Source: Microbacterium natoriense
GTDB taxonomy: Bacteria; Actinomycetota; Actinomycetes; Actinomycetales; Microbacteriaceae
NCBI RefSeq assembly: GCF_030816295.1
Contig: NZ_JAUSXV010000001.1
Location: 3,100,001-3,164,000 of the forward strand
DNA: 64,000 bases
Direction: 5' to 3'
Shown: one piece after another, positions 7,827-18,045 of the stretch
Position numbering within the stretch: the first letter of the stretch is position 1
Layout of the letters: the number at the start of each line of letters is the position of its first letter
Program-made: the position numbers and the translations under genes
Notes under the pieces: generated by a model
The model's input: only the letters and a program-made list of their open reading frames with translations
Database searches by the model: none
Told to the model about the DNA's origin: nothing

Positions 7827-8318
7827 TCAGGCGTCGGCGTCGGCGATGTCGTGAGCGTACGCCGTCATCGACCGGTGGTACCGGGGAAGGTGCGGAACCA
7901 GCGCGAGAAGTGCGACCGAGAGTCCACGCGCGGGTTGTCCCGCGCTGGCCAGGACGAGAGCGTGGACGGCGGCGACGGCGTCACGGTACGGACCGTCGGC
8001 CGAGATCTCCTCCTCCGCCCTGATCACGGCCAGCGCCTGATCGAACTCACCGAGATTGCGCAGCGAGCTGGCCAGTTGGACGACCGCCTGCGGCCGGTGC
8101 TCAGCATCGAGACCGAGCTCGAGAGCTCGGCGATACAGCTCCACGGCCTCTGCGGGGCGACCCGCGGAGTCTCGGGCGCCCGCGCGCTCGAACTCCGCCC
8201 GCGCATCATCCGCTCCGCGTTCAGCGGCGAGTGCGTCGATGCGCGCGATGATCTCGTCGCCGACCTCCTCCCCCGTCGCATCCGCCCAGACCTCGTCGAT
8301 CCGCTCGTCCCAGTTCAT
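7827..8318 (-). CDS. Tetratricopeptide repeat protein
   Basis: A 163-residue soluble helical protein resembling the TPR_5 family. Repeat-like pieces are ARDSAGRPAEAVELYRRALE and PQAVVQLASSLRNLGEFDQA, followed by DAVAAVHALVLASAGQPARG. The ATG at 8318 (MNWDERIDEVWADATG) is preferred over one at 8360 because GGAGGAC lies just before it. TPR proteins scaffold protein complexes. It sits between tig and clpP1, so a role near protein quality control is possible but not shown. A hairpin just upstream separates it from tig. Confidence 0.8.
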   Translation of the reverse strand: MNWDERIDEVWADATGEEVGDEIIARIDALAAERGADDARAEFERAGARDSAGRPAEAVELYRRALELGLDAEHRPQAVVQLASSLRNLGEFDQALAVIRAEEEISADGPYRDAVAAVHALVLASAGQPARGLSVALLALVPHLPRYHRSMTAYAHDIADADA

Positions 8319-8341
8319 CTGTCGTCCTCCTGTACGAGAAA

Positions 8342-8367
8342 GGGGCGGATGCCGCAGCATCCGCCCC
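8342..8367. terminator. Terminator downstream of tig
   Basis: GGGGCGGATGC (8342-8352) and GCATCCGCCCC (8357-8367) form an 11-base stem with a CGCA loop, directly after the tig stop when read on the minus strand and followed there by the A/T-containing TTTCTCGT. Confidence 0.75.
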
Positions 8368-8385
8368 CTTCATCCGATCTGTCGA

Positions 8386-9861
8386 TCACTCAGCCGAGTC
8401 GGCTGCCTTCTTGGCCGGAGCCTTCTTGGCCGGAGCCTTCTTCGCGGCGGGCTTCGCGGCGGTCTCGGCATCGGCCTTCTCGGCCGCCGCCTTCTTCGCG
8501 GGAGCCTTCTTCGCCGGAGCCTTCTTCGCGGGCTTCTCCTCGGCGGGAGCCTCAGCCGCCTCGGCGTCAGCCTCAGCCTCGTCGTCGGTCACGATGAAGT
8601 CGCTCAGGTCCACGGCCTTGCCGTTCGTGTCGACGACCTTGACCTTGCCCAGGGCGATCGCGAGCGCCTTGTTGCGGGCGACCTCGCCGACCAGCGCGGG
8701 GAGCTGGTTCGAGGACTGCAGCGCCTCGACGAACTCCTGCGGAGCCATGCCGTACTGCGAGGCCGACTGGATGAGGTACTGCGAGAGCTCGTCCTGCGAG
8801 ACCTGCACGTCGGCCTGCTCGGCGATCGTGTCGAGCAGGACCTGCGTGCGGAACTGCTTCTCGCTCGCCTCGGTCACCTCGGCGCGGTGCGCGTCGTCCT
8901 CGAGACGGCCTTCGCCCTCGAGGTGGTTGTGCACCTCGTCCTCGATGAGCTGCGGCGGCACCGGGATGTCGATCTTCTCGAGCAGCGTCTCGACGAGCTT
9001 GTCGCGAGCCGCTGAACCCTGCGTGAAGACGCTCTGCTGAGCAACGCGCTCGGAGAGGCTCTCACGGAGTTCGGCGATCGTGTCGAACTCGCTGGCGATC
9101 TGCGCGAAGTCGTCGTCGGCCTCGGGAAGCTCGCGCTCCTTGACGGCCTTGACGGTCACGGAGACCTCGGCCTCGGAGCCGGCGTGGTCGCCGCCGACGA
9201 GCGACGAGCGGAACGTGGTGTCCTCACCCGCGGTCAGCGACTCGATCGCGTCGTCGATGCCCTCGAGGAGCTCGCCCGAGCCGACCTCGTAGGAGACGCC
9301 CTCGGCACGGTCGATCTCGGCGCCGTCGATCGTGGCGACGAGGTCGAGTTCGACGAAGTCGCCCTTCGCTGCGGGACGGTCGACCGGCACGAGAGTGCCG
9401 AAGCGGGCGCGGAGACGCTCGAGCTCCTCATCGATGGCCGCCTCATCGGTCTCGACGGCGTCGACGGTCACCGTGATGCCGTCGTACGAGGGGAGTTCGA
9501 TGTCGGGGCGCACGTCGACCTCGACGTCGACGAGCAGGTCGCCGGAGAAGTCCTTCTCGTTCGGCCACTGGGTGATCTCCGCCGACGGCCGGCCGACGAC
9601 GCGCACCTTGTGCTCGACGGTGGCCTCGCGGAAGAACTTGTCGAGGCCCTCGTTGACGGCGTGCTCGATGACCGCGCCACGTCCGATGCGCTGGTCGATG
9701 ATCGGGGCCGGAACCTTGCCCTTGCGGAAGCCGGGGATCTGCACGTCCTGAGCGATGTGCTCGTAGGCGTGGGCGATGCTGGGCTTGAGGTCTTCGGGGG
9801 TGACCGTGATGCTGAGCTTGACCCGGGTCGGGGTCAGCTTCTCGACGGTGCTGTTCGCCAT
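8386..9861 (-). CDS. tig: Trigger factor (ribosome-associated peptidyl-prolyl isomerase) with a Lys/Ala-rich tail
   Basis: Ribosome-bound chaperone that meets nascent chains. The N-terminal ribosome-binding domain carries the signature PGFRKGKVP near residue 45. The FKBP-type isomerase domain is in the middle ([17 protein letters not shown]) and the chaperone arms follow. The ATG at 9861 is preferred because AAGGAGAA precedes it; the frame is open further upstream but crosses the tRNA-Pro region. The protein has 491 residues. Residues about 426-438 are acidic, and residues about 439-491 are a low-complexity tail built from PAKKA units, longer than in typical trigger factors. The tail resembles actinobacterial nucleoid proteins and may bind RNA or DNA, which is inference. 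Confidence 0.97.
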   Translation of the reverse strand: MANSTVEKLTPTRVKLSITVTPEDLKPSIAHAYEHIAQDVQIPGFRKGKVPAPIIDQRIGRGAVIEHAVNEGLDKFFREATVEHKVRVVGRPSAEITQWPNEKDFSGDLLVDVEVDVRPDIELPSYDGITVTVDAVETDEAAIDEELERLRARFGTLVPVDRPAAKGDFVELDLVATIDGAEIDRAEGVSYEVGSGELLEGIDDAIESLTAGEDTTFRSSLVGGDHAGSEAEVSVTVKAVKERELPEADDDFAQIASEFDTIAELRESLSERVAQQSVFTQGSAARDKLVETLLEKIDIPVPPQLIEDEVHNHLEGEGRLEDDAHRAEVTEASEKQFRTQVLLDTIAEQADVQVSQDELSQYLIQSASQYGMAPQEFVEALQSSNQLPALVGEVARNKALAIALGKVKVVDTNGKAVDLSDFIVTDDEAEADAEAAEAPAEEKPAKKAPAKKAPAKKAAAEKADAETAAKPAAKKAPAKKAPAKKAADSAE

Positions 9862-9923
9862 GCTGGTGTGTTCTCCTTGTGATTTCCGCGCTGAATCGCG
9901 GCTGTCAGGCCTGTGAAGCCGTG

Positions 9924-9997
9924 TCGGGGCGACAGGAGTTGAACCTGCGACCTCCCGCTCCCAAAGCGGGCGCTCTACCAAACTGAGCTACGCCCCG
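9924..9997 (-). tRNA. tRNA-Pro (anticodon TGG)
   Basis: Read on the minus strand, a 7-base acceptor stem CGGGGCG (from 9997) pairs with CGCCCCG near 9925-9931. The D arm TAGCTCAG...GTAGAGC, the anticodon arm CCCGC-TTTGGGA-GCGGG with anticodon TGG, and the T arm with GGTTCAACTCC are all present. The discriminator is A and CCA is not encoded. It lies just upstream of tig. Confidence 0.96.
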
Positions 9998-10091
9998 GGG
10001 AATCCGCATGCAGATTCAGCCTCGAAGAGTCTAACGGACGCGAGCACTCTTCACTGTCCGCTATAGTCGTTTGAGTCCGGTTCGCCGGTTC

Positions 10092-10162
10092 GGGGGTGTA
10101 GCTCAATGGTAGAGTCTCAGTCTTCCAAACTGATTGCGCGGGTTCGATTCCCGTCACCCCCT
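10092..10162 (+). tRNA. tRNA-Gly (anticodon TCC)
   Basis: The acceptor stem GGGGGTG pairs with CACCCCC (10155-10161). The D arm TAGCTCAATGGTAGAG, the anticodon loop CTTCCAA giving anticodon TCC, and the T arm GGGTTCGATTCCC are present. The discriminator is T and CCA is not encoded. A terminator hairpin follows 14 bases later. Confidence 0.96.
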
Positions 10163-10176
10163 CACTCGGATCAGGT

Positions 10177-10202
10177 CCTCGCTTCGCAGCGAGGGCCTTT
10201 TC
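10177..10202 (+). terminator. Terminator of tRNA-Gly
   Basis: CCTCGCT (10177-10183) pairs with AGCGAGG (10188-10194) over a short loop and is followed by CCTTTTC. Confidence 0.8.
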
Positions 10203-10216
10203 ACTAGGGAGGATGC

Positions 10217-11413
10217 GTGGTCGATCCGCACTCCGCAGCGCACGGCTTCCATACCCTGCCGATGCACTTCTCCGGAACCGCTGCGGTGGGTCGAAAGACG
10301 CGCCGCCGTCGCACCGGCCCGATCCTCAGCATCGTCGGCGTGTTCGCCGCCGGGGCGGTCTTCGGCGGTCTCCAGCTCGCCGGCAATCTCGGCTTCGATG
10401 ACGCGGCAGAGCAGTTCGAGGCGCAGGCCGATTCGACTCATGCGACGCTCCTCGACGTTCGCGCGTCGACGACCGACCTCGATGCCGTGACCGCGTCTGC
10501 GACGCAGATCCTCGAGAGCGACAACGGCACCCTCGCTCCCGCCGCATCCAAGGACGTCCTTTCGGCAGCGGTGGACGAGGCCGATGAGGTCGTGGCCGAC
10601 ACCGAGACGGTGCTCGACACCGAGATCCCTGACCGGACGGAGAAGCCCGGCTGGTTCTGGGAGCTGTTCGCCGCCTCTGATCGCCTGTCGGATGACCGCG
10701 CCGATCTGGCCGACCTCGATGACGACCTCGCCGACCGATCACCGCTGATCGAGACCGCAGGCTCGTCCGTTTCGGACGCCGGCATCACGCTGCTCTCGTC
10801 GGCCGCCTCGGCCGCCGCTCCGTTCGAAGGCGCCCACATCTCCGCGAAGAACGACGCGGTGATCGCGCTGCGCGAGTCCGCGGCGGATCTGGCTGAGGTG
10901 ACGTCGATCGACCAGGACGCCGTCACCTCGTTCGTCGCGCTTCAGGATGCCGCCACGCAGGTCGTCTCCTCTGAGCAGGTGGAGCTTGCGGAGAAGGCGG
11001 GACCGCTCATGCAGAACCGCCTCGCAATCGAGGCGTTCGCCAGATCCTTGGCACCAGGCGTGCTCCTCGAGTTCGACTGGAGTCCGATCGTCAACGGCGT
11101 CGGTGACAACGGCAGCATGGGCGGACTCACCACCTGGTGGTGGTCCACACCGGGCCACGCGGTGATCGAGCTGTCGAATTCGGTGGCCGAGCAGTGGCCG
11201 TCGATCACGAGCAAGTCGCTCGTCGCCCACGAGGTCGGGCACGCCATCAGCGTGAAGTGCCAGGACATGTACGACTCGTCGACGCAGGACAGCATCGAGA
11301 AGTGGGCCACGGCCTGGGCGATCAGCATGGGCTACACCGACGACGCCAACGGCGTGTGGGCCTACGGCTATCCCCCGCAGTCATACATCGACGCGGCGGC
11401 GGGCTGCCGGTGA
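10217..11413 (+). CDS. Membrane-anchored protein with an HExxH putative metallopeptidase motif
   Basis: A 398-residue protein I cannot name. A basic patch (GRKTRRRR, near residue 30) precedes one membrane segment at about residues 35-55, so the rest probably lies outside the membrane. A long acidic, Ala/Asp/Val-rich helical stretch follows. Near the C terminus is HEVGH (residues 338-342), and Glu361 in DSIEKWATAWAI could be the third ligand, as in gluzincin-type zinc peptidases. The very end has a Cys pair candidate (C348 and C397). The GTG at 10217 is chosen because AGGGAGG stands 4 bases before it. The gene is alone between two terminators. Peptidase activity is inferred from the motif only. 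Confidence 0.7.
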   Translation: MVDPHSAAHGFHTLPMHFSGTAAVGRKTRRRRTGPILSIVGVFAAGAVFGGLQLAGNLGFDDAAEQFEAQADSTHATLLDVRASTTDLDAVTASATQILESDNGTLAPAASKDVLSAAVDEADEVVADTETVLDTEIPDRTEKPGWFWELFAASDRLSDDRADLADLDDDLADRSPLIETAGSSVSDAGITLLSSAASAAAPFEGAHISAKNDAVIALRESAADLAEVTSIDQDAVTSFVALQDAATQVVSSEQVELAEKAGPLMQNRLAIEAFARSLAPGVLLEFDWSPIVNGVGDNGSMGGLTTWWWSTPGHAVIELSNSVAEQWPSITSKSLVAHEVGHAISVKCQDMYDSSTQDSIEKWATAWAISMGYTDDANGVWAYGYPPQSYIDAAAGCR

Positions 11414-11419
11414 CATGAA

Positions 11420-11453
11420 GAAGCCGCCGCGACCGGATGGTCACGGCGGCTTC
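11420..11453. terminator. Bidirectional terminator between the HExxH gene and rbpA
   Basis: GAAGCCGCCGCGACC (11420-11434) pairs with GGTCACGGCGGCTTC (11439-11453) with one mismatch and a GGAT loop. It serves the convergent ends of both genes. Confidence 0.85.
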
Positions 11454-11464
11454 TCTGCGATGTC

Positions 11465-11818
11465 TTACTGGCCGCGTCGCTCGCGCAGCTGTGTGAGAGC
11501 GTCCTCGAGGAGCTGGACGGCCTCCTCGTCGGTGCGACGCTCCTTCACGTAGGCGAGGTGCGTCTTGTACGGCTCGGTCTTCGCGAGAGCCGGAGGGTTC
11601 TCCTTGTCGCGACCGGCCGGAAGACCGGACTGCGGGTGATCGATGATCTCCGGGATCTCCTCGTCGGGCAGACCCGCCGCGAAGTAGCGGACCGTCTCGT
11701 TGCCGAGGCCGTCCCAGTAGGAGACCGCGATGCGGTCGGCGTGATAGCCGTGGTCCTGTTCACCCATCGGGCCGGAGCCGACACGGGTGCCCCTGATCGC
11801 GTTGCCGCCGGTAGCCAT
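11465..11818 (-). CDS. rbpA: RNA polymerase-binding protein RbpA
   Basis: Actinobacteria-specific protein of 117 residues that binds the principal sigma factor and the RNA polymerase beta' subunit and helps open promoters. Typical features are the N-terminal NAIRGTRVGSGPMGEQ, the core domain with YWDGLGNETVRYFAAGLPDE and the C-terminal sigma-interaction helix region RRTDEEAVQLLEDALTQLRERR. Its ATG overlaps the secG stop by one base (TGATG), so it is translated behind secG. Confidence 0.97.
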   Translation of the reverse strand: MATGGNAIRGTRVGSGPMGEQDHGYHADRIAVSYWDGLGNETVRYFAAGLPDEEIPEIIDHPQSGLPAGRDKENPPALAKTEPYKTHLAYVKERRTDEEAVQLLEDALTQLRERRGQ

Positions 11819-12066
11819 CAGATCACCTCGAACTTCGTGATGAGGCCGAGCGCGACGATCGACACGAACCAGATCAGGGCGAGGATCACCGTGAAGCGGT
11901 TGAGGTTGCGCTCCGCCAGGCCCGACGAGCCGACCGCGGTGGACATGCCACCGCCGAACATGTCGGACAGGCCGCCGCCGCGGCCCTTGTGGAGCAGGAT
12001 GAGGAGAGTCAGCAGAACGCTGGTGATGCCCAGCAGCACCTGCAGGACGAACTCGAGAATTTCCAC
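11818..12066 (-). CDS. secG: Preprotein translocase subunit SecG
   Basis: An 82-residue protein with two membrane segments (about residues 3-25 and 56-78) and the conserved cytoplasmic loop LHKGRGGGLSDMFGGGMS. SecG is the non-essential third part of the SecYEG export channel. It lies downstream of the gap-pgk-tpiA block, as in many Gram-positive bacteria, but a terminator hairpin (12121-12148) separates it from tpiA. Confidence 0.96.
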   Translation of the reverse strand: MEILEFVLQVLLGITSVLLTLLILLHKGRGGGLSDMFGGGMSTAVGSSGLAERNLNRFTVILALIWFVSIVALGLITKFEVI

Positions 12067-12120
12067 GAGGAAGAAGCCTTTCGCCGGGGCGGGATAGCCC
12101 CCGTAACGGTCAAGTATACG

Positions 12121-12148
12121 GTGCGGCGGGGCCGGAGCCCCGCCACAC
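12121..12148. terminator. Terminator downstream of tpiA
   Basis: GTGCGGCGGGGC (12121-12132) pairs with GCCCCGCCACAC (12137-12148) with one mismatch around a CGGA loop. It lies 2 bases past the tpiA stop on the minus strand. No clear T-run is visible. Confidence 0.6.
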
Positions 12149-12150
12149 GC

Positions 12151-12932
12151 TCAGACGCCTACGTGCTTCTCGAAGCGGATGATCGCTGCGAACTCGTCGA
12201 CCACGAGGCTCGCCCCGCCGACCAGAGCGCCGTCGACGTCGGGCTCGCGCATGAAGCTGGCGATGTTCGACGACTTCACCGATCCGCCGTAGAGGATGCG
12301 GGTCCGCGCAGCCGCGTCGTCGCCGAGGACCTTCGCGATCACCGCACGCAGAGCCGCGCAGACGTCCTGCGCCTGCTGAGGCGTCGCCGCCTGCCCCGAG
12401 CCGATGGCCCAGACCGGCTCGTACGCCACGACGATGTCGGCATCCTTCGAGAGCCCCTGCAGCGCGACCTCGAGCTGACCGGCCGGAACGGCGCTCGCAC
12501 CGAACTTCTCGAGGTCCTCCGCCGTCTCGCCGACGCAGATCACCGGAACCAGGCCGTTCTTGATCGCAGCCTTCGTCTTCGCTGCCACGACCTCGTCGGA
12601 CTCCGCGTGGTACTCACGACGCTCGGAATGGCCGATGATGACGTACTTCGCATCGAGCTTCGCGAGAAACGCGCCCGACACCTCACCGGTGTAGGCACCG
12701 GAGTCGTGTGCGGACAGGTCCTGCGCGCCGAGCGCGAAGGGGATCTTGTCGGCGTCGATCAGCGTCTGCACGCTGCGGATGTCGGTGAAGGGCGGGAACA
12801 CCGCGACCTCCACCGAGCCGTCTTCGTGCTTGGCGTCCTTCAGCGTCCAGTGCAGCTTCTGCACGAACGCGACCGCCTGCAGGTGGTCGAGATTCATCTT
12901 CCAGTTTCCCGCGATCAGCGGGGTACGAGTGT

Positions 12933-12942
<10 letters not shown>
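12151..12942 (-). CDS. tpiA: Triose-phosphate isomerase
   Basis: Glycolytic enzyme interconverting dihydroxyacetone phosphate and glyceraldehyde-3-phosphate. The 263-residue TIM barrel has NWKM (Lys15), IGHSERR with catalytic His105, AYEPVWAIG with catalytic Glu175 and the phosphate-binding ILYGGSVK near the end. The start overlaps the end of pgk by 10 bases, so the genes are co-translated. Confidence 0.98.
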
Positions 12943-14147
<1,205 letters not shown>

Positions 14148-14158
14148 GTGTCTGAGAT

Positions 14159-15268
<1,110 letters not shown>

Positions 15269-15895
15269 TTACGACAGTACCAGCAGGCCCGAGGTCTTCT
15301 CACGGGCTGTTTCGAAGCGCCGAGCCACGTTCTCCCAGTTGGCGATGTTCCACGCCGCCTTGACGTAGTCGGCCTTGACGTTGAGGTAGTCGAGGTAGAA
15401 GGCGTGCTCCCACATGTCGAGCTGGAACAGCGGCACCGTACCCTGGGCCGCGTTGGACTGCTGGTCGAACAGCTGCTGGATGATCAGGCGCTGCCCGATC
15501 GAGTCCCAGCTGAGCACCGACCAGCCGGAGCCCTGGATTCCCAAGGCGTTCGCGGTGAAGTGCGCCTGGAACTTCTCGAAGGAGCCGAAGAACTCGTCGA
15601 TCGCCGCACGGAGCTCCCCCTCGGGCTCGCCGCCGCCGTTCGGGGAGAGGTTGGTCCAGAAGATCGAGTGGTTGACGTGCCCGCCGAGGTTGAACGCGAG
15701 GTCCTTCTCGAGCTTGTTGACGTTCGCGAGGTTGCCCGTCTCACGAGCCTCTGCGAGACCGTCGAGCGCCGCGTTCGCGCCCGTGACGTAGGCCGCGTGG
15801 TGCTTGTCATGGTGGAGTTCCATGATCTTGCCGCTGATGTGCGGTTCGAGCGCCGCGAAGTCGTAAGGAAGGTCGGGGAGCGTGTAAACAGCCAT
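15269..15895 (-). CDS. sodA: Superoxide dismutase (Mn/Fe family)
   Basis: Converts superoxide to oxygen and hydrogen peroxide. The expected metal ligands are His28 (ELHHDKHHAAY), His76 (GGHVNHSIFW), Asp160 and His164 (QLDMWEHAFYLDY). The length is 208 residues from the ATG at 15895 (MAVYTLPDLPYD), which is the usual start. Which metal it prefers cannot be decided from the sequence alone. It is transcribed alone, between strong hairpins on both sides. Confidence 0.96.
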   Translation of the reverse strand: MAVYTLPDLPYDFAALEPHISGKIMELHHDKHHAAYVTGANAALDGLAEARETGNLANVNKLEKDLAFNLGGHVNHSIFWTNLSPNGGGEPEGELRAAIDEFFGSFEKFQAHFTANALGIQGSGWSVLSWDSIGQRLIIQQLFDQQSNAAQGTVPLFQLDMWEHAFYLDYLNVKADYVKAAWNIANWENVARRFETAREKTSGLLVLS

Positions 15896-15978
15896 ATCGC
15901 TTTCATCCAATCCGCGCCGCGCCGCGGCGCTTGCCGATCCTCCGCGCCACCGAATGCGGTGCGGAGCAGACGCTTTTC

Positions 15979-15997
15979 ATCCTAGTGACGACAACGC
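15979..15997 (-). promoter_or_regulatory. Candidate sodA promoter block
   Basis: On the minus strand GCGTTGTCG (15997-15989) is followed after 4 bases by TAGGAT (15984-15979). The arrangement matches the block upstream of clpP1. The -10-like box is about 84 bases before the sodA start. Confidence 0.4.
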
Positions 15998-16024
15998 ACG
16001 TGTGGTCGGGTTCCTTCCGCCAGA

Positions 16025-16068
16025 TGACGAAGCGAGCCGGTCCCTTTCGGGACCGGCTCGCTTCGTCA
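16025..16068. terminator. 20-base-pair perfect hairpin downstream of whiA
   Basis: TGACGAAGCGAGCCGGTCCC (16025-16044) and its exact complement (16049-16068) enclose a TTTC loop. It should end the uvrA-uvrC-rapZ-whiA transcript on the minus strand. Confidence 0.85.
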
Positions 16069-16096
16069 GGCCTGCGTCGCTGAGTTCGTCGAACCC

Positions 16097-17074
16097 TCAG
16101 ACGTCCAGCCCCGCTGGCACGGCTGCTTCGGTACCGGGAATGCCCTCCACCTGGGCGCGCTTGTCAGCCATCGCGAGCAGACGGCGGATGCGGCCCGCCA
16201 CAGCGTCCTTGGTCATGGGCGGATCGGCGTGATGACCCAGCTCGTCGAGACTCGCGTCGCGATGCGCAAGACGCAGCTCGCCCGCGACCTTCAGATGATC
16301 GGGCACGTCGTCGGCGAGGATCTCCAGCGCGCGCTCGACACGCGCGCACGCCGCGACCGCGGCCTGCGCCGAGCGACGCAGGTTCGCGTCGTCGAAGTTC
16401 ACGAGCCGGTTGACCCCGGCACGGACCTCGCGGCGCTGACGCATCTCCTCCCAGGCGGCGGCCGTGCGGTGGGCCCCCATCTCGCTGAGGATGCTGCGGA
16501 TGGCCTCGCCCTCGCGCACGACGACGCGGGGCATCCCGCGCACTTCACGGGCCTTCGCGGCGACGCCGAGTCGGTGGGCCGCGCCGACCAGGGCCATGGC
16601 CGCCTCCGACGAGGGGCAGGCCACCTCGAGCATCGCCGAGCGCCCGGGCTCGCTGAGGGTTCCGGCGGCGAGGAACGCTCCACGCCAGAGCCCGGCGACC
16701 TCTGCCCGCGACCCCGTGGTGAGCCGGTTCGGAAGCCCCCGCACAGGACGTCGGCGCTGGTCGAGAAGTCCCGTCTGGCGCGCGAGCGTCTCGCCCGCGG
16801 AGATCACACGGACCGCCCAGCGCGCGCCTTCATTCGCCGTGCTCGACTGCACCTGGGCGATCTCCGGGCGCACGCCGTAGATCTCGGCGAGGTCCTTTGC
16901 CACGCGCTGGGCGAGCACCTCGGCATCCACCTCGGCCTCGACGGCGACGCGGCCGGCGATCGAGTGCAGGCCGCCGGCGAAGCGGAGCACAGCGGTGACC
17001 TCGGAGACACGCACCGTGGGGGGTGCATTGCGGATGCTGACGAGCTCAGCCTTGACGTCGGTGGTTAGTGCCAC
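16097..17074 (-). CDS. whiA: DNA-binding protein WhiA
   Basis: WhiA joins a LAGLIDADG-like fold to a C-terminal helix-turn-helix. In Streptomyces it is a sporulation regulator acting with WhiB; in other Gram-positive bacteria it is linked to division. The 325-residue protein shows the N-terminal [14 protein letters not shown], the central [20 protein letters not shown], and the C-terminal [25 protein letters not shown] containing the helix-turn-helix. It follows rapZ, as in most Gram-positive genomes. Confidence 0.97.
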   Translation of the reverse strand: MALTTDVKAELVSIRNAPPTVRVSEVTAVLRFAGGLHSIAGRVAVEAEVDAEVLAQRVAKDLAEIYGVRPEIAQVQSSTANEGARWAVRVISAGETLARQTGLLDQRRRPVRGLPNRLTTGSRAEVAGLWRGAFLAAGTLSEPGRSAMLEVACPSSEAAMALVGAAHRLGVAAKAREVRGMPRVVVREGEAIRSILSEMGAHRTAAAWEEMRQRREVRAGVNRLVNFDDANLRRSAQAAVAACARVERALEILADDVPDHLKVAGELRLAHRDASLDELGHHADPPMTKDAVAGRIRRLLAMADKRAQVEGIPGTEAAVPAGLDV

Positions 17075-17142
17075 GGGACTCCTTCACGATCACGCGTCGG
17101 ATCGCGACGCAAACCTCCAGCCTACCCGGAACTGATTCCCGG

Positions 17143-18015
17143 CTACTCCCTGCCCAGGTCTCTGTGACGCACGTTCACGGCCACTCCGGGGACCGCCGCG
17201 AGGCGTCGCGCGAGCTCCTCGCTCATCGCCACGGAGCGGTGCTTCCCGCCCGTGCAGCCGATCGCCACGGTCGAGTGGCTCTTGTTCTCGCGCTGATACC
17301 CCTCGAGCACGGGCGTGAGCGCGGCGGCGTACGCGTCGAGGAACTCGGTCGCCCCCTCGCGAGAGAGCACATAGTCGCGCACTGCCTCGTCCTGCCCGGT
17401 CTGACCGCGCAGCTCTTCGTTCCAGAACGGGTTCGGCAGGAACCGCATGTCCGCTACGAGGTCGACATCGGTCGGCAGCCCGTACTTGAAGCCGAAGCTC
17501 AGCAGCGTGACGCGATGGCGCGCCGCTCCCTCTTCGGAGAAGAGGTCGGAGACCTGGGTCGCCAGCTGATGGATGTTCAGCGAGGACGTGTCGATCACGA
17601 GGTCGGCCGCCTCGCGAATCGGCGCCAGCTTGGCGCGCTCGGTTCGGATGCCGTCGAGGAGAGTGCCGTCGTCCTGCAGCGGATGAGGTCGGCGCACGGC
17701 TTCGAACCGCCGCACCAGCACGTCGTCGGAGGCGTCGAGGAACAGCACTCGCACCGATCCCCGGGACCGAAGGGCTCTCGCCACGCCCGGGAAGTCGTCG
17801 AACAGGTTGCGTCCGCGAACATCGACGACCGCGGCGATCTTCGGCAGCGCGTCACCGCCCATGTCGGTGAGGTCGAGAAGCGGGCGCAGTATCTGCGGCG
17901 GCAGGTTGTCGACGACGTACCATCCGAGGTCCTCGAGCGCGTTCGCGACCGTGGTGCGCCCGGCACCCGACATGCCTGTGACGATGAGGAACTCGCCCGT
18001 GTCCCCGTCTGCCAT
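17143..18015 (-). CDS. rapZ: RNase adapter protein RapZ (YvcJ-type nucleotide-binding protein)
   Basis: A 290-residue P-loop protein with GMSGAGRTT (from residue 14) as Walker A, YVVDNLPP, and the C-terminal [11 protein letters not shown] typical of RapZ. In E. coli it controls glmS expression by delivering small RNAs to RNase E. In Gram-positive bacteria the molecular role is less clear, but it is conserved between uvrC and whiA, as here. The uvrC stop lies 30 bases upstream. Confidence 0.96.
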   Translation of the reverse strand: MADGDTGEFLIVTGMSGAGRTTVANALEDLGWYVVDNLPPQILRPLLDLTDMGGDALPKIAAVVDVRGRNLFDDFPGVARALRSRGSVRVLFLDASDDVLVRRFEAVRRPHPLQDDGTLLDGIRTERAKLAPIREAADLVIDTSSLNIHQLATQVSDLFSEEGAARHRVTLLSFGFKYGLPTDVDLVADMRFLPNPFWNEELRGQTGQDEAVRDYVLSREGATEFLDAYAAALTPVLEGYQRENKSHSTVAIGCTGGKHRSVAMSEELARRLAAVPGVAVNVRHRDLGRE

Positions 18016-18045
18016 CGTTGCTCCTTCTCCCCCGCCGAGACCAGC

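Noticed and set aside
8390..8550. Repeat array that looks CRISPR-like at first sight
   Set aside because: It is the coding sequence of the PAKKA repeats of trigger factor; units are short, in frame and without spacers.
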